Positions 1-7,371 of a stretch of DNA of 64,000 nucleotides are shown here, piece after piece. The stretch lies in the NCBI RefSeq assembly GCF_002911695.1, contig NZ_PQBS01000010.1, positions 1-64,000 on the forward strand, given 5' to 3'. Under the pieces are notes generated by a model that saw only the letters and a list, made by a program, of their open reading frames with translations, made no database searches and was not told the DNA's origin. The position numbers were made by a program, and so were the translations under genes. The stretch's first letter is position 1; every line of letters begins with the position of its first letter. The DNA is from Gracilimonas amylolytica (GTDB lineage: Bacteria > Bacteroidota > Rhodothermia > Balneolales > Balneolaceae).

Positions 1-18
1 GGGGCTGAAGTAGCTAAG
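1..18 (+). repeat. Left terminal inverted repeat of the IS
   Basis: GGGGCTGAAGTAGCTAAG, the exact reverse complement of 703-720. It starts at the first base of the window. Confidence 0.92.
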
Positions 19-46
19 ACTTGAATAAGGTGCTAAATTAGTTACT

Positions 47-700
47 ATGTATGAACGCAAAAGTCGATTAACCCCACACCAACAAAGCCGGCTGATAGAA
101 CATTTTGTAGCAGGTACTACGGCCCGTGCAGCCTCGGAATTGATTGGTGTTCAAGCTAACACCGCTATACGGTTTTTTATGAGACTACGTCAACTCATTG
201 CAAGTAAACTACCCAGTTATGAATTATCTGGGGAAGTGGAAGCCGATGAAAGCTATTTTGGAGGCAAGCGTAAAGGTAAGCGTGGCCGTGGATCTACCGG
301 CAAAGTAGCTGTATTTGGATTACTTAAGCGTGGAGGTAAAGTGTACACGGCTATTATTCCGAATGCTAAAACAGAAACCTTGCTACCAATTATTCAACAG
401 AATGTGCAGCCGGATAGTATTGTTTATACCGATACTTTTCGCTCCTACAATGCCCTGGATATCTCTGAGTTCCACCACATGCGAATTAACCACAGTGAAC
501 TCTTTGCAGATCAACTGAATCACATAAATGGAATAGAGAATTTCTGGAATCAAGCCAAGCGTCATATGCGCAAATTTAACGGCATCAAAGCAGATAATTT
601 TTACTGGTTTTTAAAGGAATGTGAGTGGCGCTTCAACGGAGGCAATCATGCAGAGCTCTTAAAGCAATTAAAATCATGGTATAAGCAAACCAAACATTAA
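47..700 (+). CDS. IS1595-family transposase
   Basis: A 217-residue DDE transposase that moves the surrounding element. Residues 10-50 look like a helix-turn-helix region for DNA binding. The ISXO2-like catalytic domain follows: D67 in the VEADES stretch, D129 in VYTDTF, and E164 in the NGIENFW motif are the likely metal-binding triad. Many family members reach about 300 residues with an N-terminal zinc ribbon; that part is absent here, as is usual for IS1016-type elements. The frame is uninterrupted and all three acidic residues are present, so it is probably functional. Confidence 0.92.
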   Translation: MYERKSRLTPHQQSRLIEHFVAGTTARAASELIGVQANTAIRFFMRLRQLIASKLPSYELSGEVEADESYFGGKRKGKRGRGSTGKVAVFGLLKRGGKVYTAIIPNAKTETLLPIIQQNVQPDSIVYTDTFRSYNALDISEFHHMRINHSELFADQLNHINGIENFWNQAKRHMRKFNGIKADNFYWFLKECEWRFNGGNHAELLKQLKSWYKQTKH

Positions 701-702
701 CC

Positions 703-720
703 CTTAGCTACTTCAGCCCC
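703..720 (-). repeat. Right terminal inverted repeat of the IS
   Basis: CTTAGCTACTTCAGCCCC, the perfect reverse complement of bases 1-18. It begins two bases after the transposase stop codon. Confidence 0.92.
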
Positions 721-779
721 TTAATTTTTTTGCACTACATTGATCGCATACAGGATCTATTTAAAATTGTACTCACAAT

Positions 780-1871
780 ATGTACTCTGATGATACTTTA
801 GCAGAGGTGAATAAAATATATTCCCTTACCCCCTTCTTTGAGTTATCAAGTGATCCGCTTTGTATCGCAGGCTTTGATGGTTATTTCAAAAAAGTAAACC
901 CTGCACTCTGCAAATTGCTGGGGTATTCTGATAGGGAGCTACTTGATCAACCTATAAACTCTTTCATTCATCCGGATGATCGCATCCTGACAGAAAAGCA
1001 CAGGGAAAACATAAGAAACGGCAAGCCTCTTCTGAATTTTGAAAACAGGTACCTTTCAAAAGATGGGAAAACCGTTTGGCTTTCATGGACATCGATGCCT
1101 GTACATGATCACAAATTGGTTTACGCGATCGCAAAAAACATCACTCACATAAAACAACATGAATCAGAACGTAATCAGCTGCTTTCAGAAGTAACCAAAG
1201 CAAATCAGCGATTAAAGCAATTGAACTATACCACGGCCCACGACTTAAGATCTCCCGTAAGTAATTTACTTGCCGTATTTAGCTTAATGGATACTGATCA
1301 CATCAAAGATCCGGAAACACTGGAATTTATCAGGATACTTAAGACGGCATCACAAAACCTTAAACAAACGCTCGATCAATATGTCGATCATCTTCAAAGT
1401 GATGACATGCTTCACATCAAGAAAGAAAAGCTAAACCTTAATGATGTGCTGAATAAAGTCACTGAATCACTCAGTTCACTTTTAAAGGATGCCAAAGCAA
1501 GCATCATTACTAATTTTGAGACCTTTGATACGGTCAACTTTAGCCAAAATTACCTCGAAAGTATTTTTCTGAACCTGATCACGAATTCCGTGAAGTATGC
1601 TCATCCTGATCGGGATCCTGAAATAACACTGACCACTCAAGTTGTAGATGGAAAGCACCAGCTTATATATTCAGATAATGGTCAGGGGTTTGACAGTGAG
1701 GATAATCAGGATAAGGTGTTTGGTCTCCACCAAAAATTCCACGACCACGAAGACAGCAAAGGCATTGGCCTTTACCTGGTGTATAACCATATGACAAACT
1801 TAGGTGGGCATATCAGTGTAATCAGTGAAGTTGACAGGGGGACTACCTTTACTCTCACTTTTGGGGATTAA
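780..1871 (+). CDS. PAS-domain sensor histidine kinase
   Basis: A 363-residue kinase with no membrane segment, so probably cytoplasmic. A PAS domain at about residues 17-125 includes the typical HPDD turn near 64-67. The dimerisation/phosphoacceptor region carries H154 in TAHDLRSPVSN. The ATP-binding domain has N269 (N box), the DNGQGF G1 box at 299-304 and a GIG G2 box at 328-330, so all catalytic motifs are present. The ligand is unknown and no response regulator is adjacent. The gene begins 59 bases after the insertion sequence, so its native promoter may have been displaced. Confidence 0.88.
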   Translation: MYSDDTLAEVNKIYSLTPFFELSSDPLCIAGFDGYFKKVNPALCKLLGYSDRELLDQPINSFIHPDDRILTEKHRENIRNGKPLLNFENRYLSKDGKTVWLSWTSMPVHDHKLVYAIAKNITHIKQHESERNQLLSEVTKANQRLKQLNYTTAHDLRSPVSNLLAVFSLMDTDHIKDPETLEFIRILKTASQNLKQTLDQYVDHLQSDDMLHIKKEKLNLNDVLNKVTESLSSLLKDAKASIITNFETFDTVNFSQNYLESIFLNLITNSVKYAHPDRDPEITLTTQVVDGKHQLIYSDNGQGFDSEDNQDKVFGLHQKFHDHEDSKGIGLYLVYNHMTNLGGHISVISEVDRGTTFTLTFGD

Positions 1872-1892
1872 AAATTCACATTCTAAAATTAA

Positions 1893-1923
1893 TTGCCCCA
1901 CTGTATTTAACTTCTTATCTTTA
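1893..1923 (+). promoter_or_regulatory. Bacteroidota-type promoter of tRNA-Arg
   Basis: TTG at 1893-1895, a 20-base spacer and TATCTTTA at 1916-1923, close to the TTG / TAnnTTTG boxes known for the primary sigma factor of Bacteroidota. It sits 16 bases before the tRNA. Confidence 0.65.
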
Positions 1924-1939
1924 GGGCTCTCAAATAAAT

Positions 1940-2016
1940 GCACCCGTAGCTCAATTGGATAGAGTACCTGACTACGAATCAGGCGGTTGGAGGTTCGAAT
2001 CCCCCCGGGTGTACCA
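1940..2016 (+). tRNA. tRNA-Arg (anticodon ACG)
   Basis: A full cloverleaf can be folded. The acceptor stem GCACCCG/CGGGTGT ends in a G-U pair, and the CCTGA/TCAGG anticodon stem encloses loop CTACGAA with anticodon ACG. The T loop is TTCGAAT and the CCA end is encoded (2014-2016). The T stem GGAGG/CCCCC has one A-C mismatch. ACG normally becomes ICG and reads CGU, CGC and CGA. Confidence 0.95.
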
Positions 2017-2027
2017 ATTGCCTTTCA

Positions 2028-2056
2028 AAGCCGTCTTAATTAGGACGGCTTTTTTA
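2028..2056 (+). terminator. Rho-independent terminator of tRNA-Arg
   Basis: Stem AAGCCGTC (2028-2035) with GACGGCTT (2044-2051), an 8-base loop, and a T-rich tail. Confidence 0.88.
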
Positions 2057-2235
2057 TTTCTGCCTATCTGCAAACTACTACACTCTCACGCTCGCACAAG
2101 ATCGGCCTGATTTTGTGAGCTCCTGAACGTTTACTTTTTAACTTTTTCATAAAAACCTTCTTTAAATACCTTTTAACCGTGTTTTTCTCACAAAAAATAA
2201 TTTCACTTTTTTTGTAAGGAATTGCTTTGAGATCG

Positions 2236-2295
2236 CTCTGACTTTGTGGTCAAGAGAACCAGTTTGGGTTCTAGTGGGTGCAAGTACAACCACCC
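2236..2295 (+). ncRNA. Structured leader or small RNA candidate
   Basis: Three short stems follow each other: CTCT/AGAG (2236-2239 with 2253-2256), AGAACC/GGTTCT (2255-2260 with 2267-2272, overlapping the first by two bases) and GGGTG/CACCC (2276-2280 with 2291-2295). The last arm is also the 5' side of the terminator stem that follows, so the two folds exclude each other. The layout loosely resembles the D, anticodon and T arms of a tRNA, but no acceptor stem can be formed. It may be an attenuation leader for the kinase gene at 2462 or an independent small RNA. Confidence 0.35.
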
Positions 2296-2329
2296 TCGCC
2301 TTTTAAAGGTGGGGGTGGTTTTTTATTTA
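2288..2329 (+). terminator. Strong terminator-like hairpin upstream of the seven-PAS kinase
   Basis: AACCACCC plus following bases (2288-2303) pair almost fully with 2305-2320, including G-T pairs, followed by TTTTTTATTT. No protein gene lies between the previous terminator and this one, so it ends either a small RNA or a leader transcript. Confidence 0.8.
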
Positions 2330-2461
2330 GCAAAAGTTTTCAGATGATCCGGTGACTTAGGTTTTCGTATCTTTTTCACATCCAACTCAAATATTGTTTG
2401 TTGTTTGCGAGATAAAGCGGTTAGTTTATCCCAAAGATTCACTGAATAATGCATTTATAAC

Positions 2462-5400
2462 ATGCTCCGGGTCCCTGATCTTTTTAAACCAAATGCCTTT
2501 TCGATCACGGTATATTACCTCGTGTTCGCGATGCTCTGGATCTTGCTTTCGGATCAATTTTTGATCTGGCTTACCAATGATGCAAGACTCATCTCTCAGT
2601 ATCAAACCGTCAAGGGGCTTTTTTATGTGGTGATCACAGGTATCTTCCTTTACTACCTGATCCATTTGAGTAACGAAAGGATCTCAAACGAAAAGGAACG
2701 CATTGACTCTGCGCTTTATGCCGCCGGTATGGCCTCCTGGAGTATCGACCTGAAAACAAATAAAATTCAACGATCTGAATATCACCATAAACTCTTTGGA
2801 ATCCCTTCAAATCGGATCAAATGGAACATCAATAAATTTTATGATGCCATTCACCCGGAAGACAGAGAGTATGTTCGCGAAGCACTTGAGAAAACCATTG
2901 GCCGGAAGAGTTCAAACTTTGAGGTCAAATACCGAATAAAAGTGCAGGATGGATCCATTCACTGGATGCACAGCCGAGGTAATCTGCTGTATAACAGTAA
3001 TGGCAAAGCAACTCACTTATCCGGAGTAGTGGCCGATATTACAGAGCAAAAGAAACTCGAGGATCAATTTCAGAGAGAGAAGGAGCTTTTTGAGAGTGTA
3101 TTCAGGAATATCCCTGTCATGATCGATATCACTTCTTCTGACGGAGAGACGGTTCGTGTGAATAAAGCCTATGAAGAGATCACCGGGTTCACGGATAAAG
3201 ACCTTGAAAATCCCGGGATCATGGAAATTGTTTATCCCGATAAGGACATGCGCCAAAAAGCCTGGAATTCTATTGAAGAAGCTGATGGTACATTCAAGGA
3301 ATTCGAAACCGTCACAAAACAAGGGGAAAAAAGAATTCAGCGATGGGCTAACATTCGTATCTCTGATGGAAGCACCATTGGAATTGGTATGGATATCACC
3401 GAGCAGAAAGAGCTGGAAATCAAACACGAGCAAGACCGGCTGGAACTCGAAAAGATTTATAACAACATCCCGGTCCTCATCAACCTTCATAATGAGAATG
3501 AAAATGTATATCGAATCAACAAACATTTTGAGCAAAAGGCCGGTTACACAAACGAAGACCTCAAGACTATTGACCTGATCGATACGATGATCCCTGAAGA
3601 TCAAAAGGAATTAGCCAAACAACACATGCTTAAAGCGGATGGCAGCTGGGAAGATTTCAACGTCATCACAAAGTCAGGAGAGCTCATTGAAACTTCCTGG
3701 TCAAATATTAAGGTAACTGAAGATCTGTCTATAGGCATTGGGATCGATACCACTGAGATCAAACGTAAGGAAAGGCAACTTCAGGAGCTGGCCAATCAGT
3801 ATCGTAATGCGGAAAAGCTTGCCAATTTTGGTCATTGGCGCCGCGACATACGTACCGATGAATCTTCCGTTTCCGAAGGTTTGTATAAGATCGTTGAGCT
3901 CGACACTGATATTGATTTCACCTTCGATATCTTAAAACAGATTATCCATCCCGATGACTTTGACTTCTTTTTGAGAGCCGTTGAGAGATCATATAAAACG
4001 GGTTCACTGGATATCCACTATCGCATCATTAAACAAAAGAGTGGAAACATAGCTCACGTCCACGAATTGGGCCGGGTCGAAATGGACGAGAACGGGAAAC
4101 CTTATCTGATCAGTGGTACTGTTCAGGATATTACAGAAACCGTTGAATATCAGGTCCAATTGCAGGACCTTGCCGAACGCTACAGAAAAGCAGAAGACAT
4201 TGCCAATTTTGGTCACTGGTGGCGCGACCTGGTAAATGATCATGCTATATTTTCACAGGGTTATTATAACATTACAGAACAAGATCCATCCGACAAAGAC
4301 AGCAGACTTTCGGCTTCCTTACAGCTTATACATCCTGATGATCGTGAAGAGTATCAAAATGCTTTTAATCAGGCCCTCGAAACCGGCAATTTAAATATCC
4401 GATTCAGGATCATAAAACCTGAAAGTGAAAGTATTGGGTACTTCCATGAACTGGCTGAAACTGAATTTAATGAGGAAGGTGAGGCGGTGGCCATTAGCGG
4501 AACCATTCAGGATGTCACTGAACGGGAGGAAACCCAGATAGAGTTAACCCAAAGAAATGCTTTCATTGAATCCACGCTTGACAACCTGCCTATTGGTGTA
4601 GCGGTGAACCTGATCGATTCCGGGGAGGTTACCGTTATGAATAAAAAATTCTCAGAGATCTACGGCTGGCCAAGTGAAGATCTGACCGATCTGAGTACGT
4701 TTTTTGAAAAGGTCTATCCGGATGAAGCACACCGTAAACGCATGGTAGAAATGGTGATGGCCGATATGGCATCCCGTAATCCTGACCGAATGAGTTGGGA
4801 GCATCTTCGCATTACCACCAAACAAGGGCAGGAAAGACTCATCAACGCCAAGAATATTCCGCTCTACGAGCAAAACCTGATGATCTCCACAGTCGTTGAT
4901 GTGACCGCGCAGGTAGAGGCAGAACGCCGGCTGGCCGAATCAGAACACAACTACCGGCTCTTATTCCAAAAGAGTCCTATGCCTATGTGGATCTATGATC
5001 CTGAAAACTTCAAGATCATTGAGGTCAATGACGCAGCCATCAAGCATTATGGATTTTCCCGTAAGGAATTCTATGGTATGACCCTTTTAGATATCAGGCC
5101 TAAAGAAGACCGAAGGGCATTCCTGAAGGCCGTTAAGCAACACGTTTCAGATAATGTAACTGAGACCACGGAATGGAAACATATTAAAAAGAATGGATCG
5201 GTTATTGATGTTAAGGTTACCGGGTCTTCCATAAATTATTTTGGAAACAACTACCGGCTGGTTCTGGTAAATGATATCACCGAGCAGAAAAAAGCCGAAG
5301 AAATGGTCCTAGCCTCTTTGGTGGAGGGTGAAAATAAAGAACGCTCCCGTATTGCACAGGAACTTCACGATGGATTAGGGCAGTACCTTGCTGCGGCTAA

Positions 5401-5950
5401 TATGAATCTTAACTCGGTAAAGGATGAAGCAGAGGCTTTAAGTGAACGCAAACAGGAACAGCTTGAAAATGGTCTGAACCTGCTACAGTATGCGGTTACG
5501 GAGACCGCTCAGATCTCGAGAAACTTGTTGCCAAGGGTTGTGGATGATTATGGCCTTGCACTTGCAGTTCAGTCCCTTGTTGAAAATTACAAGAACACAC
5601 CGGGAGTCAAGGTCACCTATTATCATAATATTGAAGACCTTGAATTAGGGCACGAGGTACAATTCAACTTATACCGGATCACTCAGGAAGGACTTTCTAA
5701 CGCCATTAAATATGCTGAAGCCTCCGAGATAAACATACAGTTAATAAAAGATGAGCTTGATTTGATTCTCTCAATTGATGATAATGGCATTGGGTTTGAC
5801 GCTGATGCAGAAGACTTTAAACCGGGGCTTGGACTTCAAACTATTAAAACCAGAGCCGGAGCCCTTGGCGGTACATTCGAGTTTGACAGCAAACCAAATA
5901 GGGGTACCTTCCTGAGCGTAGTGGTACCGATCACGAAACCAAAAAACTAA
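2462..5950 (+). CDS. Membrane sensor histidine kinase with seven PAS domains (NarL-type partner)
   Basis: An 1162-residue kinase. Two membrane segments lie at about residues 13-37 and 51-68. Seven consecutive PAS/PAC units fill about residues 75-945, each ending in a DITE-like turn; units 4 and 5 share an ANFGHW(R/W)RD motif and look like an internal duplication. The C-terminus is of the HisKA_3 class: H969 in AQELHDGLGQ, then an ATPase domain with an N box (ITQEGLSNAIKYAE), DDNGIGFD and GLGLQTI motifs, all intact. The regulator gene follows 3 bases later, so the two are one operon and almost certainly a phosphorelay pair. The many PAS domains suggest integration of several cytoplasmic signals; none can be named. 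Confidence 0.92.
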   Translation: MLRVPDLFKPNAFSITVYYLVFAMLWILLSDQFLIWLTNDARLISQYQTVKGLFYVVITGIFLYYLIHLSNERISNEKERIDSALYAAGMASWSIDLKTNKIQRSEYHHKLFGIPSNRIKWNINKFYDAIHPEDREYVREALEKTIGRKSSNFEVKYRIKVQDGSIHWMHSRGNLLYNSNGKATHLSGVVADITEQKKLEDQFQREKELFESVFRNIPVMIDITSSDGETVRVNKAYEEITGFTDKDLENPGIMEIVYPDKDMRQKAWNSIEEADGTFKEFETVTKQGEKRIQRWANIRISDGSTIGIGMDITEQKELEIKHEQDRLELEKIYNNIPVLINLHNENENVYRINKHFEQKAGYTNEDLKTIDLIDTMIPEDQKELAKQHMLKADGSWEDFNVITKSGELIETSWSNIKVTEDLSIGIGIDTTEIKRKERQLQELANQYRNAEKLANFGHWRRDIRTDESSVSEGLYKIVELDTDIDFTFDILKQIIHPDDFDFFLRAVERSYKTGSLDIHYRIIKQKSGNIAHVHELGRVEMDENGKPYLISGTVQDITETVEYQVQLQDLAERYRKAEDIANFGHWWRDLVNDHAIFSQGYYNITEQDPSDKDSRLSASLQLIHPDDREEYQNAFNQALETGNLNIRFRIIKPESESIGYFHELAETEFNEEGEAVAISGTIQDVTEREETQIELTQRNAFIESTLDNLPIGVAVNLIDSGEVTVMNKKFSEIYGWPSEDLTDLSTFFEKVYPDEAHRKRMVEMVMADMASRNPDRMSWEHLRITTKQGQERLINAKNIPLYEQNLMISTVVDVTAQVEAERRLAESEHNYRLLFQKSPMPMWIYDPENFKIIEVNDAAIKHYGFSRKEFYGMTLLDIRPKEDRRAFLKAVKQHVSDNVTETTEWKHIKKNGSVIDVKVTGSSINYFGNNYRLVLVNDITEQKKAEEMVLASLVEGENKERSRIAQELHDGLGQYLAAANMNLNSVKDEAEALSERKQEQLENGLNLLQYAVTETAQISRNLLPRVVDDYGLALAVQSLVENYKNTPGVKVTYYHNIEDLELGHEVQFNLYRITQEGLSNAIKYAEASEINIQLIKDELDLILSIDDNGIGFDADAEDFKPGLGLQTIKTRAGALGGTFEFDSKPNRGTFLSVVVPITKPKN

Positions 5951-5953
5951 GAT

Positions 5954-6613
5954 ATGGCAAATATTAAGATTGGCATTGTTGATGATCATAAGATCGTTCG
6001 TGACGGAATAAAGATCATGGTTGAAGACCACCCCGGCTTTGATATTATCTGTGAGGCAGAAAACGGTAAGGAAGCCGTCCGACTTTGTGGCGAAAAATCT
6101 CCAGATGTCATCATTATGGATATAACCATGCCCGAAATGGATGGTATAGAGGCCACACGCATCATCAAAGAGAAACAACCGGATGTAAAAGTACTGGCTC
6201 TCACCATGCTTAGTGAAGACCAGCACATTCGTAAAATGATCAAGGCAGGAGCTTCCGGATATATCCTGAAAAGCTCGGGAAAGCAAGAACTGATCACGGC
6301 TATTGAATCTATTGTAGATGGCAAACACTACTTCAGTAACGATGCCACCCAGGCCATACTTCAGGAGCTGGTGACCCCAGATGTTAATCGCGTGAATGAT
6401 GAAGAGGATGTCCATATCACTGAAAGGGAACTCGAGGTCCTCAAGCTGATCGTGAATGAGTTCACCAATCAGGAGATCGCCGATAAACTCTTTGTAAGCG
6501 TCAGAACCATTGATGCGCACCGAAGAAACTTGCTTCAAAAAACAGGAGCCAAAAATACGGCCGGCCTCGTAAAGTTTGCCTTAAAAAATAATCTCTTCAG
6601 CAATTCGGGTTAA
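5954..6613 (+). CDS. NarL/FixJ-type response regulator
   Basis: A 219-residue DNA-binding response regulator. The receiver domain has the acidic pair D10-D11, phosphoacceptor D56 in VIIMDITMP, a Thr in LALTML and a Lys in GYILKSS, so it is complete. The C-terminal LuxR-type helix-turn-helix spans about residues 150-210 (TERELEVLKLI, then NQEIADKLFVSVRTIDAH). It is cotranscribed with the preceding HisKA_3 kinase, the usual arrangement for this pair of families, and should regulate transcription when phosphorylated. Targets are unknown; a TACCTA-type palindrome lies just downstream, before the next gene. Confidence 0.94.
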   Translation: MANIKIGIVDDHKIVRDGIKIMVEDHPGFDIICEAENGKEAVRLCGEKSPDVIIMDITMPEMDGIEATRIIKEKQPDVKVLALTMLSEDQHIRKMIKAGASGYILKSSGKQELITAIESIVDGKHYFSNDATQAILQELVTPDVNRVNDEEDVHITERELEVLKLIVNEFTNQEIADKLFVSVRTIDAHRRNLLQKTGAKNTAGLVKFALKNNLFSNSG

Positions 6614-6720
6614 CCCACCCCTGCTCTCATTAACTGTTTTCATTTTCATATTGCAGATCCTTATAAGGCTATCAAAGCCCGGTATTGTATGCCAGCATCA
6701 TTTTTCAAGTAATTAATACG

Positions 6721-6736
6721 TAGGTATTTTTACCTA
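6721..6736. promoter_or_regulatory. Palindrome TAGGTA-TTTT-TACCTA, possible regulator operator
   Basis: A perfect 6-base inverted repeat with a 4-base spacer, about 110 bases downstream of the NarL-type regulator and 104 bases before the pseudo-receiver gene. The half site TACCTAT matches the TACYYMT heptamer known for NarL-family proteins. A further TACCTA occurs near 7244, before the next kinase. The operator role is inference. Confidence 0.35.
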
Positions 6737-6839
6737 TGCCTATCTATTTATAATTACGACTTTAAGCCTATTCACAATTATCCCCCTTTGAATTAGATTA
6801 ATATTAAACATAACCATCCCAAGCTTTGCGGGGGTTCGG

Positions 6840-7235
6840 GTGATTAAAATTGCATACATAGGTAAGACCAATCAAACAAACAGCTTTATTTGTGACACCA
6901 TACAGTCTAATTATTCGGCTGTCATTACGTTTCACAAACCGGATGATTTGTTTGATAATCCCGAGATGCTGGATGACAGTAGCCTCGACCTGGCTATTTT
7001 TGACCTCAATTCATCCTATGGAATTGGGAATGCCCCAAAAAGCATACAGAAGATCAATCAGTACCTGATCACCTCTCCCCTTTTGGTTATGTATCCTTCA
7101 AGCTTTAATTACATCACCCCACTTATTGAAGCCGGGGCAAACGGAGTGATCCCTAACACCCCAACCGAATCTGAGATCACCGAAGCCATTGATAATCTAC
7201 TTAGCGGAAGTAATTATTTCAGTGAACCGGAATAA
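6840..7235 (+). CDS. Orphan pseudo-receiver domain protein
   Basis: A 131-residue protein with a GTG start. It aligns by eye with the receiver of the NarL-type regulator encoded just upstream: LAIFDLNSS matches the phosphoacceptor strand, EAGANGVIP matches KAGASGYILK, and GSNYFSEPE matches the receiver-HTH linker. The acidic pair is replaced by YIGKTN, and the conserved Lys of strand 5 is Pro/Asn, so normal phosphorylation is unlikely. It stops where the LuxR DNA-binding domain would begin. Possible roles are a kinase-binding modulator or a remnant of a duplicated regulator; the intact frame favours a retained function. Confidence 0.6.
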   Translation: MIKIAYIGKTNQTNSFICDTIQSNYSAVITFHKPDDLFDNPEMLDDSSLDLAIFDLNSSYGIGNAPKSIQKINQYLITSPLLVMYPSSFNYITPLIEAGANGVIPNTPTESEITEAIDNLLSGSNYFSEPE

Positions 7236-7371
7236 GTCTTTTTACCTAAGTATAATAAACACCAATTACCGTTTTATGCGTAATTTGAAAAATAGGCTTT
7301 TCACGTCATTCATTTACGTCCGATACCTTCTAACTTTTGTTAAAGACAATGGTTAAGTACCGGGTTAGCAA

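Larger units (their letters stand above)
1..720 (+). mobile_element. Complete IS1595-family (IS1016-like) insertion sequence
   Basis: A 720-base element bounded by perfect 18-base terminal inverted repeats (1-18 and 703-720) with one transposase gene between them. The size, the repeat beginning GGGGCTG and the short transposase without a zinc-ribbon domain fit the IS1016-like part of the IS1595 family. That family usually makes 8-base target duplications; the left flank lies outside the window, so this cannot be tested, and the right flank begins TTAATTTT. The element is intact and could be active. Confidence 0.9.
2017..2461. other. Intergenic region, 445 bases without a protein gene
   Basis: It holds the tRNA-Arg terminator (2028-2056), an AT-rich stretch with nothing I recognise (2057-2230), a run of small hairpins (2236-2295), a very strong terminator-like stem (2288-2329), and 130 bases with nothing recognised before the next kinase gene. 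No convincing open reading frame is present. Confidence 0.7.

Noticed and set aside
2231-2300. A second tRNA gene downstream of tRNA-Arg
   Set aside because: D-, anticodon- and T-like arms can be drawn, but no acceptor stem pairs and the T loop is abnormal, so it is not a functional tRNA.
5771-6538. A 255-residue reading frame on the minus strand across the kinase/regulator junction
   Set aside because: It lies across two strongly supported genes and has no family resemblance.
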